A program made the translations under genes and the position numbers. From NCBI RefSeq assembly GCF_014252955.1, contig NZ_JACMIA010000001.1:62001-126000 (forward strand): a stretch of DNA of 64,000 bases, written 5' to 3'. The notes below the pieces were generated by a model. It did no database searches and had not been told where the DNA came from. It saw only the letters and a program-made list of their open reading frames with translations. Position 1 is the first letter of the stretch, and every line of letters starts with the position of its first letter. Of the stretch, positions 10,255-17,939 are shown piece after piece. The stretch is from Stappia sp. 28M-7. Lineage in GTDB: Bacteria; Pseudomonadota; Alphaproteobacteria; Rhizobiales; Stappiaceae.

Positions 10255-10359
10255 GACCCTGTTCCTTCCGATAATGTTGTACCCCACAGGTAGTCGTCCT
10301 CGTGCGGCACCAGAACTCCCGAAATCCGCACCACACTGTTGCGCCAGCAGGAACGCCGG

Positions 10360-11328
10360 ATGATCGAACTGGAAGACATGCGCTACTTCGTCGAGGTCGC
10401 CGAGAGCGGCGGCTTCAGCCGGGCTGCCGCCCGTCTCGGCGTCTCCAAATCCATCGTCAGCCGGCGCATCGCCCGCATCGAGGAGCATCTGGGCGCGCGC
10501 CTGCTCAACCGCACGACGCGCGGCGTCACCGCCAGCGATGCCGGGATGGAGTTCAAGGCGCGGGCCGAACGGCTCCTTGCCGATTACGACGAAGCGCTCG
10601 ATGCGGTCGCCGCCCATGGCGGCGAGGTGGTCGGCCGGCTGCGCGTCTCGGCGCCGCTCTCCTTCGGCATCCAGCATCTGGCGCCGGTGCTGGCCGAACT
10701 TGCCGCCGACCATCCGCGGCTGGAGCTCGACGTCTCGCTGTCCGACCGGCTGGTCGACCTGATCGGCGAGCGGCTCGATGCGGCGATCCGCATCGGCAAG
10801 CTGGAAGATTCCAGCCATGTCGCCCGCCGCATCGCGCCGATCCGCTCCCTCGTCGTCGCCAGCCCCGCCTATCTCGCCCGCAAGGGCCGGCCGACGCGGC
10901 CAGAGGAACTGGCGACCGACCACGACTGCCTGATCTATACCGGCAGCCGCTCGCCCGAATGGGTCTTCACGCGGGGCGAGGAGACCGTCTCCGTGCGCCC
11001 GCGTGGCCGGCTCCGCAGCGACAGCGGCGAGACGCTGGTCGCCTGGGCCCTTGCCGGTCTCGGCATCGTCCAGATGCCGTCCTTCCTGCTCGGCGACACG
11101 GTCGACAAGGGCACTCTCGTCCCGCTTCTGCTCGACCATCCCTTGCCCGAATACGGCATGTATGTCGTCCGCCCGCCCGGCCCGCACACGCCCGGCAAGG
11201 TCAGGGCGCTGACGGAGGCCCTGCTGCGCCATTTCGGCGGCACGCCGGCCTGGGACCGCTGCGTGCGCCACGTGGCGGAGGCGGAGGCCGCCGCACGGGC
11301 ATCGGGCAAGGCCGGCACGCGGGGATAA
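10360..11328 (+). CDS. LysR-family transcriptional regulator
   Basis: This 322-residue protein has the N-terminal LysR winged helix (residues 1-60, with SGGFSRAAARLGVSKSIVSRRIARIEEHLGARLLNRTT-type sequence) and a periplasmic-binding-like effector domain (about 90-295). I use the ATG at 10360 with AGGA upstream rather than the TTG 21 bases earlier. It is divergent from azoR and probably activates it in response to a quinone or similar compound; regulation is inferred from arrangement only. Confidence 0.88.
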   Translation: MIELEDMRYFVEVAESGGFSRAAARLGVSKSIVSRRIARIEEHLGARLLNRTTRGVTASDAGMEFKARAERLLADYDEALDAVAAHGGEVVGRLRVSAPLSFGIQHLAPVLAELAADHPRLELDVSLSDRLVDLIGERLDAAIRIGKLEDSSHVARRIAPIRSLVVASPAYLARKGRPTRPEELATDHDCLIYTGSRSPEWVFTRGEETVSVRPRGRLRSDSGETLVAWALAGLGIVQMPSFLLGDTVDKGTLVPLLLDHPLPEYGMYVVRPPGPHTPGKVRALTEALLRHFGGTPAWDRCVRHVAEAEAAARASGKAGTRG

Positions 11329-11614
11329 TCGGACAGCGGTCGGGGCGGCCTTGCCGGGGATAACCGGCGCCGTGCGGCCATCGGCCGCTCTCTTTCGCCG
11401 ACCTAACCCGGATTGGGCGATTTTGCGTGCGCCATCTCGAAAATCGCGCCGATTGAGACGGAATTTCGCAAAATCCGTCTCGAAATTCTCCAACCGCCCG
11501 ACGGGTGTGCAGTCCCCTGTCGCGCGGGCTTCCATACCTGCCGGAAAATCGTGCTAACCTGTGGGTCTTGTTGGGCTTTGCGCCGTGCGGCGCGCTCGCG
11601 TTCGGAAGGTTGCG
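11329..11614. other. Gene-free region with nested inverted repeats
   Basis: No credible gene in these 286 bp. It holds two overlapping inverted repeats: GAGACGGA (11455-11462) with TCCGTCTC (11474-11481), and GAATTTCG (11461-11468) with CGAAATTC (11481-11488). There is no T-run, so these are not a terminator of the LysR gene; an operator or structured leader of the downstream metallo-hydrolase gene is possible. Confidence 0.45.
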
Positions 11615-13213
11615 ATGACCGTTCTCCCCAGGCTGACATTCCACGGCGCCGCCGGCGGCGTCACCGGATCCTGCCACCGTCTCGAGACGGCAGGCGGCAC
11701 CGTTCTGCTCGACTGCGGCATGTTCCAGGGCTCCAAGACCGAGAAGGAGCTGAACTACCGGCCCTTCCCCTTTTCCGTCGGCGACGTCGACGCGGTCGTC
11801 CTCAGCCATGCCCATATCGACCATTCCGGCCTGCTGCCGAAGCTGGTCCGCGACGGCTATTCCGGGCCGATCTACGCCACCGGCGCGACGTTCGAGCTGT
11901 GCAGCGTCATGCTTCCCGACAGTGCCCACATCCAGGAGATCGAGGTCGAGCAGCTGAACCGGCGCAACCGCCGGCGCCGCCGCCGCGACACGGTCGAGCC
12001 GATCTATACCGGTGCGGATGCGCAGGCGACGCTGGCGCTTTTCCACCCCTTTGCCTATGGCGACTGGTTCCAGGTCCTGCCCGGCCTGCGCGCCCGTTTC
12101 TGGAACGCCGGCCACCTGCTCGGCTCCGCCTCGGTCGAGCTGGAACTCGCCGAACCCCCGATGAAACTGCTGTTTTCCGGCGATATCGGCCCGGACTACA
12201 AGCTGATGCACCCGGACCCGGAAGGCCCCAGCGGGATCGACTACCTGATCTGCGAGAGCACTTATGGCGACACCGACCGGGAGGACGCTACCCCCGCCCA
12301 CCGGCGCGGCCAGCTGCGCGCCGAGGTGAAGGCGGCGATGCACCCGGACGGCGCCCTGCTGATCCCGTCCTTCGCGGTCGAGCGGGCCCAGGAGCTGATC
12401 AGCGACCTGTGCCAGCTGATGGCCGAGAAGGCGCTGCCCGAGATCCCGATCTATGTCGATTCGCCGCTGGCGGCCGCCGCGACCCGCGTCTTCGCCCGCC
12501 ATGCCCGCGAACTGGAAAGCGGCGACGTTCTGCTCAAGGGGCTGGCCGCCCGCAACCTGCACATGACGGAGACGGTCGAGCAGAGCAAGGCGCTCGACCG
12601 CGTCCGCGGCTTCCACATCGTCATCGCGGCGAGCGGCATGTGCGAGGCCGGCCGCATCCGCCACCGGCTGAAGAACTGGCTGTGGCGCGACGAGGGAACG
12701 GTCCTGCTGGTCGGCTATCAGGCGAACGGTACGCTCGGCCGCATTCTCCAGGACGGCGCCCCGTCCGTCCGCATCCAGGGCGAAGAGTTCTCCGTGCGCG
12801 CCCGCATCCGCTCCATCGATCTGTATTCCGGCCATGCCGACGGGCCGGAGCTGACGAGCTGGGTCGAAAAGCGCCTGCCGCTGGCGCACGATATCTTCCT
12901 GGTTCACGGCGAGCGGGAGGCGATCGACGGCCTGGCCGACCGGCTTGCCGGCCTGATCGAGCCCGACCATGTGCTGAAGCCGGGCCTCGACGAAAGCTTC
13001 GAACTGACGCCGACCGGTGCCGTCCGCCTTGCCGGCGAGGCGCCGCCGCGCGTGCCGCGCGAGGAGGTCGGGCATCTCGACTGGCACAACGACGTCACCC
13101 GCCTGCTGCTCGATATCAGCGACCAGCTTGCGGCCGAAACCGACGAAAAGAGCCGGAATGTCGTGATTCGCCGCCTGCGCCGCGCGCTTGCCGGCGAGGA
13201 GGACGGCCGCTAG
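11615..13213 (+). CDS. Beta-CASP family metallo-beta-lactamase-fold hydrolase (possible ribonuclease)
   Basis: This 532-residue protein has a metallo-beta-lactamase core with the zinc motif HAHIDH (65-70), GHLLGSAS and SGDIG further along, and a beta-CASP domain with the ASGMCEAGR and YSGHAD motifs that define RNA/DNA-processing members (CPSF73-like, RNase J-like). A GGAAGG site precedes the ATG at 11615. The zinc ligands are intact, so it should be active; RNA is the likely substrate by family knowledge. The C-terminal about 60 residues (from RVPREEVGHLDW) are charged and may aid binding. It stands alone, with no operon partner. Confidence 0.85.
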   Translation: MTVLPRLTFHGAAGGVTGSCHRLETAGGTVLLDCGMFQGSKTEKELNYRPFPFSVGDVDAVVLSHAHIDHSGLLPKLVRDGYSGPIYATGATFELCSVMLPDSAHIQEIEVEQLNRRNRRRRRRDTVEPIYTGADAQATLALFHPFAYGDWFQVLPGLRARFWNAGHLLGSASVELELAEPPMKLLFSGDIGPDYKLMHPDPEGPSGIDYLICESTYGDTDREDATPAHRRGQLRAEVKAAMHPDGALLIPSFAVERAQELISDLCQLMAEKALPEIPIYVDSPLAAAATRVFARHARELESGDVLLKGLAARNLHMTETVEQSKALDRVRGFHIVIAASGMCEAGRIRHRLKNWLWRDEGTVLLVGYQANGTLGRILQDGAPSVRIQGEEFSVRARIRSIDLYSGHADGPELTSWVEKRLPLAHDIFLVHGEREAIDGLADRLAGLIEPDHVLKPGLDESFELTPTGAVRLAGEAPPRVPREEVGHLDWHNDVTRLLLDISDQLAAETDEKSRNVVIRRLRRALAGEEDGR

Positions 13214-13411
13214 GCGAGGCGCCATTCGCCCCGCCTGTCCGCGACAAACTTGCAAGGGCCGGTGCGGTTCAACTTGCCTCCGCGCCGCGCCTTGGGCACT
13301 TTCACTGGCCTTGCGGACGGCTGACGTGGCGGAACCCTTGCTGGGACCGGCCGGGGGCGGTCCGCGCTCTCGCGAAGCCCGGCGAAGGCCGCCGATGACG
13401 ACCGGTTGACC

Positions 13412-14488
13412 ATGACGAAGGAAGCCCCCGCCACCCCGCGCCCGCGCAACGCCACCTTGCGGGACGTGGCAAGAGAAGCCGGTGTCGACGTCTCCACGGT
13501 CTCGCGGGTCCTGAAGAACGACAAGGACGTGCGCACCAGCGCCGAGACCCGCCAGCGCATCATCGATGCGGCGGAGCGGCTGCAATACCGCGCCAATCCG
13601 CTGGCCCGCGCGCTGAAGATGGCCCGCTCGCGCACGCTGCTGATCGTCGTGCCGCAGATCGAGAACCCGGTCTTCGCCTCGGCGATCCTTGGCGCGGAAG
13701 CCGAGGCGCGGGCGCAAGGCTATGTGCTGCTGGTCGCCTACGACCAGAACGGCTCGGCCGCCAGCGTGCTGGAACGGGTGTCGCAGTCGAGCCTGATCGA
13801 GGGCGTCATCATCGCCAGTTTCGATGAGGACGACAGCCTGCGCCAGAGCATCGCCGCCATCAACCGCCCCTATGTGGTGATCAACCGCGTGCTGCCCGGC
13901 GACGTGCACTGCGTTGCGGTCGACACCTGCGCGGCCGCCGCCATCGGCGTCAGCCACCTGATCGCCCTCGGCCATCGGCGCATCGGCCATCTCGCCGGCC
14001 GGCTCGGCCGCTTCAACGGCAATGCCCGCCGCCAGGGCTGGCAGGAGGCGATGAGTGCCGCCGGACTGGACCCCGACCCGGATCTGGTGGTGGAGGCCGG
14101 CTACGATCCGGCGCGGGTGCCGGGCGCCGTCGATGCGCTGCTGGCGCGCGGAGTGACCGCAATCCACGCCGCAACGCTGCTGACCGGGGCGGCTGCCATC
14201 GCCCACCTGCACAAGCGCGGCCTCGATGTGCCGGGCGACATGTCCGTCGTCACCATGCATGACGACCTGCTGGCGCGGGTGGTGCATCCGGAGATCACCA
14301 CCGTCGGCCTGCCGACCTCCGAGATGGGGCGCGAGGCGGTGCGTGCGCTGCTGGCGCAGCTCGAGCCGGCGCCGGCGGGCGGGGCGGAGCCCGCCCATGT
14401 GCTGCTGCTGCCGCCGGGCGAACTGGTTGTCCGGGCATCCGCCGCAGGGCCGAAAGCCGGCCCGGAAGCCGGTACTGGGGCCGTCTGA
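13412..14488 (+). CDS. LacI-family transcriptional regulator
   Basis: This 358-residue protein has the N-terminal LacI helix-turn-helix (TLRDVAREAGVDVSTVSRVLKND, about 15-37), the hinge helix NPLARALK whose leucine intercalates at a central CG, and a periplasmic-binding-like sugar domain (from about residue 68). The start is the ATG at 13412 (MTKEAPATP). It stands alone after a 198-bp spacer (13214-13411) in which I see nothing else. The nearest LacI-type palindrome is TGAACAAACGTTTGTTCA at 16367, in front of the carbohydrate operon 16482-25482, so that operon is its best candidate target; this is inference. Confidence 0.88.
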   Translation: MTKEAPATPRPRNATLRDVAREAGVDVSTVSRVLKNDKDVRTSAETRQRIIDAAERLQYRANPLARALKMARSRTLLIVVPQIENPVFASAILGAEAEARAQGYVLLVAYDQNGSAASVLERVSQSSLIEGVIIASFDEDDSLRQSIAAINRPYVVINRVLPGDVHCVAVDTCAAAAIGVSHLIALGHRRIGHLAGRLGRFNGNARRQGWQEAMSAAGLDPDPDLVVEAGYDPARVPGAVDALLARGVTAIHAATLLTGAAAIAHLHKRGLDVPGDMSVVTMHDDLLARVVHPEITTVGLPTSEMGREAVRALLAQLEPAPAGGAEPAHVLLLPPGELVVRASAAGPKAGPEAGTGAV

Positions 14489-14673
14489 CCTTGTCGCGCC
14501 GCGCGCAGGAGGTGTTGACGGGCGCGCGCATCGGACCCAATCTTGCCAGCGTCTGAAACAGGTTAGGTTCGGGAAGGTTGGCCCGGCCCCCGCTTCGCGG
14601 GTCCTTCCGTCACCACGGTGACGGCCCAAGACTGTCAAGGCGTGCGCATGGTGCGGACGCCGATAGGATGGGT

Positions 14674-15105
14674 ATGGACATGATGAAGCCGCGAATTTCT
14701 GTTCTCACGCTTGCCGTCTCCGATCTCGAAAACGCCCTGTCGTTCTATCGCGATGGCCTTGGTCTGCCGACCGAGGGCATTGTCGGGCGCGAATTCGAAC
14801 ACGGTGCGGTCGCCTTCTTCGATCTCTCGGGCGGCCTGAAGCTCGCCATCTGGGCGCAGGACGATCTCGTCCACGACACCGGACTGCCCAAGACCCCGAT
14901 TTGTACCACCGCCGTCAGCATCGGGCATAACGTTCTGCGCCGCGAGGAGGTCGACGACGTCATGCGCAAGGCAATGAGCGCAGGGGCGAAGGTCATCAAG
15001 GAGCCGCAGGACACGTTCTATGGCGGCTATGCGGGCTATTTCACCGATCCCGACGGGCATCTTTGGGAAATCGTCTGGAACCCGGCGATGCTGCCGGCCG
15101 ACTGA
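14674..15105 (+). CDS. VOC (glyoxalase/bleomycin-resistance) family protein
   Basis: This 143-residue protein has two beta-alpha-beta-beta-beta modules of the vicinal-oxygen-chelate fold: SVLTLAVSDLENALSFYRDGLGLP at the N-terminus and YGGYAGYFTDPDGHLWEIVWNP at the C-terminus, the latter holding the typical DPDGHLWE metal-ligand glutamate. Several ATGs lie close together; MDMMKPR at 14674 has AGGA about six bases upstream. It converges on the methionine aminopeptidase gene with 7 bp between. The upstream 185 bp hold nothing I can name. Substrate is unknown. Confidence 0.8.
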   Translation: MDMMKPRISVLTLAVSDLENALSFYRDGLGLPTEGIVGREFEHGAVAFFDLSGGLKLAIWAQDDLVHDTGLPKTPICTTAVSIGHNVLRREEVDDVMRKAMSAGAKVIKEPQDTFYGGYAGYFTDPDGHLWEIVWNPAMLPAD

Positions 15106-15112
15106 CGCCGCC

Positions 15113-15910
15113 TCAAGCTTGCGCCCGTGCCGCGGGGATAGCATCCGCCGGCACGGGTTCGCCGGCCCGCAGGGTCAGCACGCAAACGCCTGAGGAGGTG
15201 ACGGCGACCGTATGCTCGTACTGGGCGGAGAGCGATCCGTCGCGGGTGACAACGGTCCAGCCGTCGTCTTGCGTGCGCACGCTGCGCCGGCCCCGGTTGA
15301 GCATCGGCTCGATGGTGAAGACCATCCCTTCGCGCAGCGCCAGGCCGGTATCCGGCTTGCCGTAATGCAGGATCTGCGGCTCCTCGTGCATCTCCCGGCC
15401 TATGCCGTGGCCGCAATACTCGCGCACCACCGAGTAGCCGTTGCGTTTCGCGTGGCGCTCGATCGCCCAGCCGATATCGCCCAGCCTTGCGCCCGGACGC
15501 ACCGCGCGGATGCCCTTCCACATCGCCTCGTAGGTGGTGCGCACCAGCCGCCTGGCCGCCGGATTGACCTCGCCGACGAGGTAGGTCTTGCTGCTGTCGG
15601 CGATGTAGCCGTTCTTCTCCAGCGTGATGTCCAGGTTGACGATGTCGCCATCGCGCAGCACCGCCTGGCGCGAGGGGATGCCGTGGCAGACGACCTCGTT
15701 GATCGAGGCGTTCAGCACGAACTCGTAGCCGTACTGGCCCTTGCTGGCCGGGCGCGCGGCAAGATCGTGGACGATGAAGCGCTCGACCATGTCGTTGACC
15801 TCGAGCGTCGACAGGCCGCTCAGCGCCGTGCGGTCGAGCATCTCGAAGACGCGCGCCAGCAGTCGGCCGGATTCGGCGAGCAGCTCCAGCTCGTGCGGTT
15901 CCTTGGTCAT
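15113..15910 (-). CDS. map: Type I methionine aminopeptidase
   Basis: This 265-residue enzyme removes the N-terminal methionine of nascent proteins. All five metal ligands of the pita-bread fold are present: Asp94 and Asp105 (in VNLDITLEKNGYIADSS), His168 (CGHGIGREMH), Glu201 (FTIEPML) and Glu232 (QYEHTVAV), plus the catalytic His76 (VVCHGIP). It starts at 15910 and overlaps by 4 bp the stop of a ParD-like gene, so the two are translationally coupled. The essential housekeeping copy is normally with other genes, so this is probably a second, conditionally expressed copy; that cannot be tested from this window. Confidence 0.92.
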   Translation of the reverse strand: MTKEPHELELLAESGRLLARVFEMLDRTALSGLSTLEVNDMVERFIVHDLAARPASKGQYGYEFVLNASINEVVCHGIPSRQAVLRDGDIVNLDITLEKNGYIADSSKTYLVGEVNPAARRLVRTTYEAMWKGIRAVRPGARLGDIGWAIERHAKRNGYSVVREYCGHGIGREMHEEPQILHYGKPDTGLALREGMVFTIEPMLNRGRRSVRTQDDGWTVVTRDGSLSAQYEHTVAVTSSGVCVLTLRAGEPVPADAIPAARAQA

Positions 15911-16128
15911 GCGCCTGCCGGCTCCGCGGCCGCCTCGGGCGCGGCAACGCCGGCCGCGGCGAGCTCGCGCTGCATGATTTCGGAAAAGCTCAGCGCCGGA
16001 TTGGTCTCGCACAGCATGCCGATCCGGATCCAGTAGGCGGCCTGCGCGTTGATCGAGCGGTACGACACCTTGCTCGCCCGCCGCAGCTGATCGTGCAGGT
16101 CCTCGTCGATGCTCACGATGCCCATCAT
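15907..16128 (-). CDS. ParD-like antitoxin-family protein
   Basis: This 73-residue protein (MGIVSIDEDLHDQLRRASK...) looks like a ribbon-helix-helix DNA-binding protein of the ParD-like family: a short N-terminal strand, two helices (about residues 8-40, with NAQAAYWIRIGML as the second) and an acidic, alanine-rich tail. The ATG at 16128, or the next at 16125, follows GGAG. Its stop overlaps the start of a complete methionine aminopeptidase gene, so the pair has the layout of a toxin-antitoxin module but with an enzyme in the toxin place. Tandem repeats just upstream may be its operator. Confidence 0.75.
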   Translation of the reverse strand: MMGIVSIDEDLHDQLRRASKVSYRSINAQAAYWIRIGMLCETNPALSFSEIMQRELAAAGVAAPEAAAEPAGA

Positions 16129-16142
16129 GCATCTCCAAATGG

Positions 16143-16162
16143 TTCATATATGTTTCATATAT
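16143..16162 (-). promoter_or_regulatory. Tandem TTCATATAT repeats upstream of the ParD-like gene
   Basis: TTCATATAT occurs at 16143-16151 and again at 16154-16162, an 11-bp period (one helical turn), in AT-rich DNA unlike its surroundings. It ends 14 bp before the ParD-like start codon and probably overlaps its -10 region. Tandem sites spaced by one turn suit a ribbon-helix-helix repressor. Confidence 0.5.
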
Positions 16163-16336
16163 ATTGCGTGGTGCGCGATGCCAAGTCCGCCCGGACGCGT
16201 CGCGACCGCTGTCGATGCGCGATTCGCGACCCCGCCTGTCGGATTTGACAGCCACGGGAACCTCGTCCGGTGCAGCCGCGAGCGCCCGGTTTCCGCCGTC
16301 CCGAGGGCTCTTCTCGACGGCTCGCAAATTTTGCTG

Positions 16337-16384
16337 TTGACCTCCGGGGGCTCTTGGCGTTCTATCTGAACAAACGTTTGTTCA
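16337..16384 (+). promoter_or_regulatory. Sigma-70-type promoter with 18-bp LacI-type operator
   Basis: TTGACC (16337-16342) and TTCTAT (16360-16365) are 17 bp apart. The perfect palindrome TGAACAAACGTTTGTTCA (16367-16384) begins right after the -10 box, over the likely start of transcription. Its core CAAACGTTTG is the type bound by LacI-family proteins such as PurR. The rest of the gene-free region 16129-16481 holds the ParD-like promoter and a leader of about 100 bases. Confidence 0.65.
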
Positions 16385-16481
16385 AACGAGTTGTCCAAAG
16401 AGTTGTTCGAGCGTTTCGTCAAGGTTTCATCGCAGCCGGCGCACAACCTCGAGCCGCGGCGATCGAACAGGGAGGTTCAGG

Positions 16482-17939
16482 GTGAGCAGTGAAACGCGGG
16501 TAGCGGAATTTGCAAAGATCGTCGGGCCGCAGAACGTTCTGACGGCCGAGGACGACCGCCGGCGATACGCCCATGACAAGCTCCCTTACGCCAATTTCCG
16601 GGCTCGGGCCGGTGCGCTGGTCGGCACGTTGCCGGGCGTCGTGGTGCGTCCCGGCACGGCGGCGGAGGTGCAGCAGGTGGTGCAGCTGGCGGCCGAGGCT
16701 GGCCTGCCCGTGATCCCCTATGGCAGCGGCTCCGGCGTGCTCGGCGGCACCATCCCGCTCGGCGAGGAAGTGCTCATCGACATGCAGCGCATGGACCGGA
16801 TCCTCACTGTCGATCCGGAGAACGCGCTGGTCACGGTCGAGGCCGGCATGAACGGCGAACTCTTCGAGGCCGCGCTCAACGACAAGGGCTACACGGTCGG
16901 GCACCTGCCGCAGTCGCTCACCATCTCGACCGTCGGCGGCTGGGCCGCCTGCCGCGGCGGCGGCCAGGAATCGAGCCGCTACGGCAAGATCGAGGACATC
17001 GTCGTCGGCCTCAAGGCGGTGCTGCCTGACGGGCGGATGCTCGAGGTGCGGCCGCTGCCCAAGCGCGCCACCGGCCCCTCGATCCGCGACCTGATCGTCG
17101 GCAACGAGGGCACGCTCGCCATCATCACCGAGCTGACGCTGCGCCTTTGGAAGCTGCCGGAGACCGAGGAGGTGCTGGCGCTGGCGCTGCCCGACCGCCC
17201 GGCGGCGCTGGGCCTTGCCCGCCGGATCATGCAGGCGGGCCTGCATCCGCGCATCGTCCGCCTCTACGACGAGAAGGAGACGGCCTCGCGCACCGAAGGC
17301 ATCGACGCCTATCGCGAGCGTCCGGTGATGGCCAATATCGTCCTGTGCGGCGAGCCGGGCCTGGTGGCGGCGGAAGCTGCTCTGGTGCGCGCCTTCGCCG
17401 CCGAGGCCGGGGCGGTGGAAACTGAGACACGCCCGTTCGACGAATGGCGCGCGCACCGTTACAAGTCGATCAGCCAGCAATGGCAGGAGAAGGGCTTCTA
17501 CAACGACACGATCGAGGTGACGGTCAACTGGTCGCGGGCGGCCGCCCTGTACGATGCGATCCGCGCGGCGGTGCCGGCGATCCATCCCGACGCCCATTTC
17601 AGCGCCCACTGGTCGCACGTCTATCCGGAAGGTGTCTGCCAGTACATGACGATCCGCCTGCCGCAGATGCCTCAGGACGAGGCGCTGCCGCTCCATGCAA
17701 GGCTCTGGGAGCTGCTGGAGGGCGAGACGCTCGCCCATGGCGGCTCCATCGCCCACCATCACGGGACCGGCCTGTTCCGCGGCCCCTGGATGGACGGCGA
17801 GCTCGGCGTCGGCATGGACGTGCTGCGGGCGGTGAAGGACGCCCTCGATCCGCAGAACATCTTCAATCCCGGCAAGCTCGGCCTGCCGCCGCGCGCCGGG
17901 GCCATCGACCCCTATCGCGACAGGATGGACCATGCCTGA
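16482..17939 (+). CDS. FAD-linked oxidoreductase, alkylglycerone-phosphate synthase-like
   Basis: This 485-residue flavoprotein starts at a GTG with GGAGG seven bases upstream. The PCMH-type FAD-binding domain (about 45-225) contains IPYGSGSGVLGG and the ISTVGGWAACRGGGQESSRYG stretch typical of the alkyl-dihydroxyacetone-phosphate synthase branch; the C-terminal domain has the histidine-rich AHHHGTGLFRGPW (about 425-437) that in that branch binds the substrate. It is the first gene of an operon with an FGGY kinase, an ABC importer, a glycerol-dehydrogenase-like enzyme and an SDR, so it probably oxidises the imported polyol, sugar acid or glycerol derivative rather than making ether lipids. 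It overlaps the kinase gene by 8 bp. Confidence 0.85.
   Translation: MSSETRVAEFAKIVGPQNVLTAEDDRRRYAHDKLPYANFRARAGALVGTLPGVVVRPGTAAEVQQVVQLAAEAGLPVIPYGSGSGVLGGTIPLGEEVLIDMQRMDRILTVDPENALVTVEAGMNGELFEAALNDKGYTVGHLPQSLTISTVGGWAACRGGGQESSRYGKIEDIVVGLKAVLPDGRMLEVRPLPKRATGPSIRDLIVGNEGTLAIITELTLRLWKLPETEEVLALALPDRPAALGLARRIMQAGLHPRIVRLYDEKETASRTEGIDAYRERPVMANIVLCGEPGLVAAEAALVRAFAAEAGAVETETRPFDEWRAHRYKSISQQWQEKGFYNDTIEVTVNWSRAAALYDAIRAAVPAIHPDAHFSAHWSHVYPEGVCQYMTIRLPQMPQDEALPLHARLWELLEGETLAHGGSIAHHHGTGLFRGPWMDGELGVGMDVLRAVKDALDPQNIFNPGKLGLPPRAGAIDPYRDRMDHA

Noticed and set aside
11201-14638. A 1145-codon minus-strand frame opposite the beta-CASP hydrolase and LacI genes
   Set aside because: No domain is recognisable, composition is that of an antisense GC-rich frame, and the plus strand has two proteins with complete motifs.
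15907-16128. A conventional parDE toxin-antitoxin module
   Set aside because: There is no ParE-like toxin frame; the overlapping partner is a complete methionine aminopeptidase with all metal ligands.
16482-17939. Ether-lipid biosynthesis by a true alkylglycerone-phosphate synthase
   Set aside because: No acyltransferase or fatty-alcohol gene is near; the operon carries an importer, kinase and dehydrogenases, which suits catabolism better.
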